A DNA stretch of 64,000 nt from Galbula dea (lineage: Eukaryota > Chordata > Aves > Piciformes > Galbulidae), in NCBI GenBank assembly GCA_013399015.1, contig VWZX01002400.1, forward strand, positions 1,432,537-1,496,536, given 5' to 3'. Below the pieces are notes generated by a model. That model saw only the letters and a list, made by a program, of their open reading frames with translations. It was not told the origin of the DNA and made no database searches. The position numbers and the translations under genes were made by a program. This document shows positions 56,301 through 64,000 of the stretch, in pieces (positions within the stretch are counted from its first letter, which is position 1; each line of letters begins with the position of its first letter).

Positions 56301-59300
56301 GGAGCTGCTTCCAAGTCCTTTGGGGTGGCAGTGGTGAAGCCCTGAGGCTGGAGGGGGCTTGGCCCAGGCTGAGTGGCTTGCTTTTGTGTTGCAGGTGTGG
56401 CCCCATGGTGCTGGATGCTCTGATCAAGATCAAGAACGAGCTGGACTCCACCCTGACCTTCCGCAGGTCCTGCAGGGAAGGTGAGGAGCACTGCCCAGCC
56501 TCCCAGCCTGCAGGTTCTCCTTGGAGACTCCTTGCTGCTGACAGTGCCTCTGTAACCCCTAAGAGATCTTGAGGCTAGGTGGCAGCTCCCATTCTCCTCT
56601 CCCAGCTGCTGCAGTGACTCAAGAAGTGAAGTTCCAGCTGGTGTTGGCAGGAGGGAATGGCAGAAGGCTGAGCTGTGAGCAGGCTGCTTACCCAGTCCCA
56701 GACAGTCCTGTTGGTGTCCTGATCATCTCCCTGTCCTCCAGGAGCAGGGAAATCCAGCAGGAGAAGTGAGGGGGCAGGTGTGGCCAGTGAGGAATGGCTT
56801 GCAGGGGCTGCTCTAGCTGCAGAGGAGGAAAGGGTGGAGCTGGGAGAGTGCTTAGGGCTTCTAGGAATAGCTTGAGGAACCTTTGTTTTGCTGGGACTTT
56901 TTTTTTGCCCTTTAACTAAGCTCACTGACTGAGGAAAAGGCCATCTGGTGGTGTTACACTGCAGAGCAGCTACAAACCAGTGGCTCACTGCTCTGAAATG
57001 AGCTTTTCCAGGTGGCTTTCCCCTCTAAAAACACCATCAGCTCCTAATGGGAAGCTGCTGAGCTTCAGAGAGCAGGTGGGGAAAGGCAGGAAGGGAGGAT
57101 GCTTTGCTGCTTGCCTTGTGATGGAAGGAGGTGGATTTCCAAGCAGGAGAAATTTAGGAGCAGGTGATGCCTGAGGATGTTTGGACTTGGATCTAAATGC
57201 AAAGTGCACTTCAAGGCAGCTCTGTCCTGTGGGAGCTGTGGAGCAGGGGGAGGAGTTTCCTGGGCTGTGGTTGCTCTGATAGCCAGCTCTCTTCCCAAGC
57301 ACTGGGAATTCATTCCTTGGAGAACCTGGAGGCAGATTTTCAAGCTGAGCTAGTTCCATCTCCCCCTTTTTCTGCTCTGCAGGAGGCAAAAACCTCAGTC
57401 ACACATTCCTGCTGCATGCTTGTGGGTCTCTGGCTGCAATCCTGCCTCTCTCTCCAGTTGGCTGGAAAATAGTTGTGACCATTTCTTGAGTGGGAGGAAG
57501 AACCTTGTTCCAGTGCCAGCCTTCCTCTGGCAGCCAGGGCAGCAGGCACTGAGGCAGCCAAGCTCCTCAGTGGCATTTCTCTGCCTCCTATCAACTGATC
57601 TGTGTCAAATCCTCTGAAGTGAGAGTTCTGCCCTTTAAACATTTGTCTGCTTTCCACTAGGAAGGGTTAGGTTTGGCTCTAGGTTGGATACCCAAGCTCC
57701 TGACCCCAGCAGTATCTGTGACAGTTCTGGGCTGCTTTTTTCTTGTAAACCTTAGCCTTTGCTGCCCTTCACCTGATCCTTCTGTTGCTGGGAGATCATT
57801 AGTGGTGTCATTTAATCCATTTGTTCAGCTATTTATATGCTGTTTGTTCTGCTGAGTGCCTGTCCTCTCACCTTGGGGAGATCAGGAGTGCAGTTTATCA
57901 CAGCCTGCTGCAGAAGGCACCCAGAGCAGCTTCTCTCTTGGGGATTTGATGCTGCTGACCTTTAGGGATGCTTCTGTAGGGCTGATGAGGGATGTCCCTG
58001 CTTCCCATCAGCAGGAGCTTGTGCTTCAAACCTGGGAAGCAAGCTGAGTGCTTTCCCCACCCTAAGTGGCACATCCAACTAATGAATGGTGCCAAGGGCC
58101 TGAAGTGTCCAAGCCACTTGTTTGCTGTTCAGGCTTTGATGGAAGTGACTCTTCTGTTTGTGTTGTAGTCAGGTAGCAACCTGTTTGCCCTTTTCTTCCT
58201 CACCTACAGAGTTCCTGGAACAGCCCCAGGGGCCAAAAGGAGGTAGGATAAGAGAGTGACTATCTAATGCTTGACTCTTCTCCCCCTCAGGCATCTGTGG
58301 CTCTTGTGCTATGAACATTGCTGGTGGAAACACTCTGGCCTGCATCAAAAGGATTGACCCTGATCTGAACAAGATCACTAAGATCTACCCTCTCCCCCAC
58401 ATGTATGTGGTGAAGGATCTTGTCCCTGTGAGTATCTGCCCCCCCAGGGGTGTCCCCTGCCCCCAGGGTGTCCCCTGCCCCCAGTGTGACCCTGTTCAGG
58501 TTCAGCTTGGGTTAAGGTTGGGAGGTGCCAAGGAGGTCAGGTCTCCTGGTACATGTGTTGCTGCTGCCTGGGTGGGTCTGAGCTTCCCAGCAGTGAGTAA
58601 ATGTGGCCTCCTGGGGAGGAGGGTGGCAGGCTGGGGTAGGAGCTGCCTCCTCCTATTGGACTGGGAGCAGGTGTCCAGTCTCTCAGACATCAGTTTAGCT
58701 TCAGGTGACCTCTTTACCTTCTGACTCCTGCAGCTCTTTCTGCTGGAGTCTTAGCCAGATGGGCAATGTCTCCTGCATCAGCTGAGCTTACTAAATGTCA
58801 CCTCTTTCCCTTTTGACTCCTAGGACTTGAGTAACTTCTATGCACAGTACAAGTCCATCCAGCCTTACCTGAAGAAGAAAGATGAGTCAAAGCAGGGCAA
58901 GGAGCAGTACCTACAGTCCATAGAAGATCGACAGAAACTGGTTCCTGCTTCCTTCCTCCCCCTGAGTTCCCTTCCAGATAAGAGCAGGGTTACCCATTAA
59001 CATGCAGGAGCTTCAAGTTCCTTCCCTCCCAAAGCTGACTGGTGCAAAACTCAACGTGGGTGGAATCTGCTCCCTGCAAACCAGCATCAGGGCATGCCTT
59101 GCCCTGCTTGGGGAGGGGTGAGGGAACACTGGCTGATGAAATAGTGGTGGTTAGGATGAGGACTCTGATCCCCTTGCTGCTGTCTGCCCTGGGAAACCAC
59201 CTGCTTGTTTGGGAAGACACCTGGGAAGGCTTCAGGCCTGTAATACTCCAAGGGAGATAAGGCACTGCCCTTCCTGCTGGTGTGCAGGCTGGCTGCTCTA

Positions 59301-61338
59301 GCTGCAGGAGTGCTCTCAGGTTGCTGCTTGCTGAGTTTTACAGCCCCCAGAACTAAGGGGAAGAGCTTTTGGGGCTGGGGACATGAGCCTGGTGTGTTAG
59401 TGCAAGCCTTGGGGTGCCTGGCCTGAGGGGAGCATGGTGGTGGCAGGGCAGGGTTTCTGTGCAAGCTTTGAGGTGTCTGAGGAAGCTTTGGAAGAGTTGG
59501 AATGTGGTGGCTTTCTAGAAGGTTTCTAGTGTGGCTAAGCTCTAGTCTGGGTTTCCTTTGCTGCTGTCTTTAGTGTCATGAAGTCAGCAGTTTCTTTTTC
59601 ACCTCTGCTCTAGTCTGCAAGGACAGAGTTCAGGCTGTCTGGGCCCTGCTGTGGTCATGACTGTGGTGCTGTCAGTCCAGGGGTAAAGGAGAAGTGAGGA
59701 TGAGGAAGGCTGAGTCAAGGGGATTCTCTCAGAGCACATGAGCTGCAGCCTTACTCTCTGCAGTGAGCTTGGGAAGTTTTCCATGCTGTGTGTCTGTGCT
59801 GGGAGGTTACCAGGGCAGGGGCCAGAGGTGGCAGTGGCACTGGGCAGTCTTCACAACCACAGGAGCTCACACTCTGAGCAGATCTATCCCAGGGCAGCAG
59901 TTGGTTCTCCTGCACCATTTCCTGCTGTTCCCTGATCCCTGTGGAAGGACTGAAGGGATTCTCCCCTCATGGGATTTCAGAAGGCAGCATCCTTCAAACC
60001 CCTTTCTTGTTGGTGTAGGATAAGGGAACCTCTAAGGGACTGCAAGAACTGCCTGGATCTCTCTGACAATAACTAAACTTTGCTTTTTCCCTCCTTGCTG
60101 AGGGTTGTTTTGCTTGGAGCACAGCCTGTGTGCAGGAGAAGCAATGGCAGCTGAGAAGCTCCCACCTTTCCCTTTAAACCATCAGCTGGTGGAGATGTTA
60201 CAGTTGCAACTGAGACAAATCCAGAGGGAGAAGCTAGCTCTGACTTAACCCACCCTGTGCAAGTCTTGCCAAAGGAAGAATGCCAGCTCCCAGGAGTTCT
60301 GACATCTTCCTGAGCTAAATGGAATGAGATCTTTGCCCCAAAACAACTTTTAGACACAGAAACTAAGCCAGACTGGACTCTTTTAGCCTGGGGATGTGGC
60401 TTGAGCTCCTGGGAGTCTGAGGAGACCTCTGCTCCTCACTTTGGCTTCTGCCTAGGGTCACTTCCATGGGGTCCTACCTTCCTTTTCTTTTGTGCCTGAA
60501 ATAAAAAGGCCTTCCTCTCTCTAAAGATGGTGAACAGGCTGAAAACTCACCCCCTCCCAGCTCTGCAGCTGCTTGGCTTTCCCCTCAGAGCACATGCTGC
60601 ACTCCTGAGCTCTTCTCCCTTCAGCAGGGCTGGCTTTGTGCTTCTCTGCTGTAACACAGCCTTCAACAGTAGAGTCACTGATAGCTGTTCCTTTCCTCAG
60701 CCACTTACTGGGGCAGGCAGGGAGGAAGGAAAAGCTTCAGCTGATGGTGTCCCCAAACTCTGGTTCCTTCCAGGAGAGCTGCATGTGTCTTGTTTCAGAG
60801 CAAGACTTGCTGGCTTCCAGCATGAAAGCTTTCGAGCCACTCTGCTGGGGCAAGTTGCTAGTGGGGAAGGTGCTGAGGGAAAAGCACATGCTCTTGTAAA
60901 TCCCCTCTTTAAGAAAGGGCTTTGTGATGGGTTTCTGGAGTGGCCTGACTGTGCTTTCCTCCCCTCCCCTGCAGGATGGGCTCTACGAGTGCATCCTGTG
61001 TGCCTGCTGCAGCACCAGCTGCCCCAGCTACTGGTGGAACGCTGACAAGTACTTGGGGCCTGCTGTCCTGATGCAGGTAAGGACAGAGACCTCCCCTTTG
61101 GAGCATGACATAGGCCTACTCCTGGAGCAGAATCCCTCAGGGAGGGGTTGCTTGGGAGAGATCTCCTCCTGCTGGAGGCACAGCCTGAAGCAGTGTCCCC
61201 TCCCCTGGTTCCCAGGCCTACCGCTGGATGATCGACTCCCGGGATGAGTACACGGAGGAGCGCCTGGCCCAGCTGCAGGACCCCTTCTCCCTCTACCGGT
61301 GTCACACCATCATGAACTGCACAAGGACTTGTCCTAAG
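53312..61338 (+). CDS. SDHB: Succinate dehydrogenase iron-sulfur subunit (partial: exons 1-7 of 8)
   Basis: Exons: 53312-53386, 54302-54429, 56395-56480, 58291-58427, 58824-58940, 60975-61076, 61216-61338. That is 768 nt, 256 aa, about 25 residues short of the human 280; the last exon is beyond the window end. Complex II subunit in the mitochondrial inner membrane, passing electrons from the flavoprotein SDHA to ubiquinone. An Arg/Ala-rich mitochondrial presequence (MAAAVVGVSLRHSVPARLLR) precedes APRLKKFAIYRWDPDKPGD. [2Fe-2S] ligands: C94, C99, C102, C114. [4Fe-4S]/[3Fe-4S] ligands: C187, C190, C193, C197, C244, C250, C254, in CILCACCSTSCP and CHTIMNCTRTCPK. Lengths of exons 3-7 (86, 137, 117, 102, 123 nt) match the human gene. 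The exon 5 donor is weak (CTG then gttcct). Confidence 0.95.
53387..54301 (+). other. SDHB intron 1, GGGA-rich
   Basis: Purine-rich intron (GGGAGAGATCTGGGG-type words, loosely repeated) with one ambiguous base (N at 53453). No gene seen. Confidence 0.5.
54630..55545 (+). mobile_element. CR1 LINE fragment in SDHB intron 2 (longest in the window)
   Basis: About 0.9 kb of CR1 RT C-terminus and 3' end: MEKDLGVLGDNKFTMRQQCG, LGAKKAKGLLGCMKKSV, SALVRPQLESWLQFWAPQ, then the tail AGGTCCCTTCCAACCCCCAG. Frameshifted. It shares its subgroup with 12556-13108. Confidence 0.9.
55546..56394 (+). other. Rest of SDHB intron 2, no feature seen
   Basis: About 850 bp of unique, moderately pyrimidine-rich intronic sequence up to the exon 3 acceptor. 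Confidence 0.5.
56481..58290 (+). other. SDHB intron 3 (1.8 kb), no feature seen
   Basis: Unique sequence, no CR1 or tandem array. Frames in it lack recognisable products. Confidence 0.5.
58941..60974 (+). other. SDHB: SDHB intron 5 (2.0 kb), weak donor
   Basis: Begins gttcctgc rather than gtaagt/gtgagt and ends CCTGCAG. It contains unique sequence only. Confidence 0.6.
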
Positions 61339-61426
61339 GTAGGTGTGGCTCCTCCCTGGGCTCCTTCTGCCCTTTCTGCCTTCTTTCCAAGCCCCTTGTT
61401 TGAAACTAGTGGGAAAATAGAAGCAG

Positions 61427-61785
61427 AGAATCCTAGACTGGCCCAGGTTGGAAGGGACCTTCAAGATCATCTAGCTCCAACCCCCTGCTATGGGCAGGGA
61501 TGCCACACACCAAACCAGGTTGCCCAGGGCCACATCCAGCCTGGCCTTGAACACAGCCAGGGATGGGGCAGCCACAACCTCCCTGGGCAACCTATTCCAG
61601 TGCCTCAGCACCCTCTGGGTACAGAACCTCCTTCTAATCTCCAGTCTAAATCTCCCCTCCTTCAGCTTGGATCCATTCCCCCTTGTCCTGCTGCAGTCTG
61701 AGCAGCTGAAAAGTCTCTCCCCATCCAGCTTGCAATCCCCCTTTAGGTACTGAAAGGCTGCTAGAAGGTCCACTTGGGCTTTTGT
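61427..61785 (-). mobile_element. CR1 LINE fragment in SDHB intron 7
   Basis: Reverse complement of a CR1 3' end (GAATCCTAGACTGGCCCAGG, GGAAGGGACCTTCAAGATCA). The minus-strand remnant reads KLKEGRFRLEIRRRFCTQRV, then LRHWNRLPREVV. Confidence 0.9.
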
Positions 61786-62334
61786 TTTCCTTGAGCTTAC
61801 CTTGGCTTGCTCAGCCTTGTGAAGCACAGTGCTTGGCCTAGTGACTGCACAAGAGGATGCAGCAGAGCTTGTGTTACACGTGGCAGGAACATCTCTTCCT
61901 TGTGAGCAGGGCTGTGACTTGGAGAACCTGTTTCCTAGATTGAGGAGTGTGACAGTAGGGTGCTGGCCATGTGAGGGACACTGCCAGAAACAACACAGGG
62001 AGGTTTGTCCTGCAGTCTGAATCACACAGGGCAGCCTTGCACTCCAGGGGGAGAAGCTAACCCTGATGTCTTGTGCAACTTGTGGACTGGAGAAGACTCT
62101 GGCAAGTTTGCAGCCCCTTTGGAGGAGGTGTTTTATGCTGCCATCCTGCCATTAGGCCATCTCCCAGCTGCTCTCTTCTCCTTGGTCTGTCTTTAGAGAT
62201 CTGAGCAAGCTTTCCCAAATTAGAGCATGCCTCTTCCCTGTGAGCTTGTGCCTGTTGTTGGGCAGGTTCTCAGTTGTTTGCTTTCCTGCCTGCTGTGCTG
62301 TTTCCTAGCCAGGCTTTGGTCACATCTGGTGGTG

Positions 62335-62630
62335 GAGTAACTCACCTTGAGGAAAGCATGGGCTGGAGTGGGTCACAGATGTGAGGACAGGACAAGGGCT
62401 GATGGGCTGAAGCTGAAAGAAGGAGGTGAAGTGTTTATGCTGAGGGTGGTGAGAGCCTGGCCCAGGCTGCCTAGGGAGGTGGGAGATGTCCCAGCCCTGG
62501 AACCATTCCAGGGCAGGTTGGACTTTGGGGCTCTGAGCAACCTTCTCTAGCTGCAGATGTCCTGCTGACTGCATGGACTAGTTGACCTTGCAAGATCCTT
62601 TCCAACCCCAGCTGGGCTGTGGTTCTGTGT
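62335..62630 (+). mobile_element. CR1 LINE fragment in SDHB intron 7
   Basis: Diverged CR1 3' end: CEDRTRADGLKLKEGGEVFM, RVVRAWPRLPREVGDVPAL, and a tail with CCTTTCCAACCCCAG and GGTTCTGTG. Confidence 0.8.
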
Positions 62631-63277
62631 GGGGAAGATGAGATGTGAGTGGATGTGTTTGCCAGGAGCACTGCCTGCTGATGTTTGTGTGTATCTGATC
62701 CAAGTGATTCCTTAGCTACAAACAGTTCCCCCTTTGTGTAGCAGCTAGCTCCTGGTCTGATGTCAGCCACAGTTCAGCTGAAGGTGAGGGTTCAACCTGC
62801 AGATCTGGCTGCACACAGGGATGTCCATGGCACAGGGAGATAGCTCTGGGGCTCACACTTGTGCTTCCCAACACCTTTTCCCTCCCATGCTCTAATCCTG
62901 GTGGTTCTCTCCATCAGCCCTGGAAGGCTGCATCGTGCAGCTCTGCACCAGGGTGGCTTCCTGCTCCTTCTCTGCCCTCCAGTGCTGCTGCAAGGTGGCT
63001 GTGATCCCTCAGGTTCTGAGATGGGCTGTGCTTGGGTCAGTAGAGGTGCTGCAGGGCTAAGGGCCTTTGCCACACCACGTGTCTGGGCTGTAGAGAGCCC
63101 TTCTGAGGGGAATTGAGGTGGATTTAGTGTGAGGAGCATTTTTATCTGGTGACTTGGTTCTTGCTCACTTCCCTAGTGCCCTCAGCATAGCTTTTTTGAT
63201 GTCAGACAAGGAGAAAAGGTACATCTCCTGTTCTGTCAGGCAAGCTCTTTACAAGGCAGTTCCCTGCCTCCAGAAAT

Positions 63278-63775
63278 GATAGAATCAAGGATGGAAAAGA
63301 ACTCTGAGATCAATTAACCTGACAGTGCCAGCTTAATGCTAAGCCATGGCCCTCAGCACCACATCTCCACAGCTTCTGAGCACTTCCAGGGGTGGTGACT
63401 CCCCCACTGCCCTGGGCAGCCTGGGCCAGGCCTTGACAACCCTTTTGGGGAAGAAATTGTTCCTGAAGTCCACCTGAATCTCCCCTAGTGCAACCTGAGG
63501 CTGTTTCCTCTTCTCTATCACTTGTTCCCTGGGAGAAGAGCCCAACCCCCACCTGGCTCCAACCTCCTTCCAGGGGGTTGCAGAGAGTGAGAAGGTCTCC
63601 CCTGAACCTCCTCTTCTCCAGGCTAACCAAGCCCAGTTCCCTCAGCTGCTCCTCACAACCTAGACCCTTCCCCACCTTCCTTGCCCTTCTCTGGCCACAC
63701 TCCAGCACCTCAATGTCCTTCTTGGAGTGAGGAGCCCAGAACTGACCCCAGGATTGGAGCTGTGGCCTCCCCAGT
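63278..63775 (-). mobile_element. CR1 LINE fragment in SDHB intron 7
   Basis: Reverse-orientation CR1 3' region: LECGQRRARKVGKGLGCEEQ, RELGLVSLEKRRFRGDLLTL and so on. The 3' end lies at the low coordinate (AATGATAGAATCAAGG). Confidence 0.88.
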
Positions 63776-64000
63776 GCAGGAGAAGACTCACTTCCCTCTC
63801 CTAACAGCCCTAGAAGTGCTTACTTCAGCTTTAGTAGCAGTCCCTATCCCTCAGCCACTCATTCTTCTCCTTGCTGATTAAATCCTGTCCTCCAGAGCCA
63901 AGTGAGTGTTCTCCAAGCACTGGAAAGTGCTGCAGCTTCACCTGCCAGGTAGAGGGTTGCCCCTGGCACTGTGCCTCTCCTGCAGGCTGGGCTCTGCCCA

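Larger units (their letters stand above)
61339..64000 (+). other. SDHB: SDHB intron 7, running past the window end
   Basis: At least 2.66 kb holding three CR1 fragments. The final bases (after CTCCTGCAG near 63985) do not encode the expected GLNPGKA of the last SDHB exon, so that exon is taken to lie downstream. Confidence 0.6.

Noticed and set aside
63985..64000. Start of SDHB exon 8 at the window end
   Set aside because: A CTGCAG is present, but the following bases do not encode the conserved GLNPGKA start of the last exon.
1..64000. A novel defence, toxin or mobile gene system
   Set aside because: Every supported coding exon belongs to RCC2, three PADIs or SDHB; the remaining frames are CR1 remnants, tandem repeats or shadows.

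Overview
The window is nuclear DNA of a bird. Evidence: compact intron-rich vertebrate genes, about fifteen 5'-truncated CR1 LINE fragments (the characteristic avian retroposon), and the avian/reptilian gene order RCC2 - PADI3 - PADI1 - PADI2 - SDHB. In chicken this block lies on a microchromosome (established knowledge). The high CR1 load would suit a CR1-rich lineage such as Piciformes, but I cannot place the species from sequence alone.

Layout. (1) 1-12.3 kb: RCC2 on +, all 12 coding exons (535 aa), with a long 3' UTR. This part of the assembly is damaged. A 1.2-kb piece carrying exon 2 occurs twice, once ahead of exon 1, and about 1.6 kb carrying the last exon and 3' UTR also occurs twice. 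The copies appear identical, and three of their four junctions are single Ns. (2) 13.2-20.2 kb: PADI3-like gene on -, 16 exons, 666 aa. (3) 21.8-33.9 kb: PADI1-like gene on -, 16 exons, 661 aa. (4) 33.9-40.5 kb: intergenic DNA between the divergent PADI1 and PADI2. (5) 40.5-52.9 kb: PADI2 on +, 16 exons, 665 aa. (6) 53.3 kb to the end: SDHB on +, exons 1-7 of 8; the last exon lies beyond the window.

The three PADI genes encode calcium-dependent peptidylarginine deiminases. Their splice sites can be followed through every exon, all reading frames close, and the catalytic Asp, His-X-Asp and Cys are intact in each. Seven exons have identical lengths in all three, so they are tandem paralogs. PADI4 and PADI6, which sit between PADI3 and RCC2 in mammals, are absent: under 1 kb, mostly a CR1, separates the RCC2 and PADI3 3' ends. 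RCC2 (cell division/GEF-related) and SDHB (respiratory complex II) are unrelated housekeeping flanks.

Introns are rich in private tandem arrays (13-, 18-, 27-, 33-, 43-, 62- and roughly 80-bp units), several broken by CR1 insertions. The most unusual is in RCC2 intron 2: a roughly 175-200 bp tandem array whose core resembles the acceptor and first ~30 nt of RCC2 exon 3. I found no CRISPR, operon, phage or other novel defence-like system. The observations worth following are the exon-3-like array, the assembly duplications, a GC-AG intron and unusual residues in PADI2, and the SDHB promoter motif cluster.
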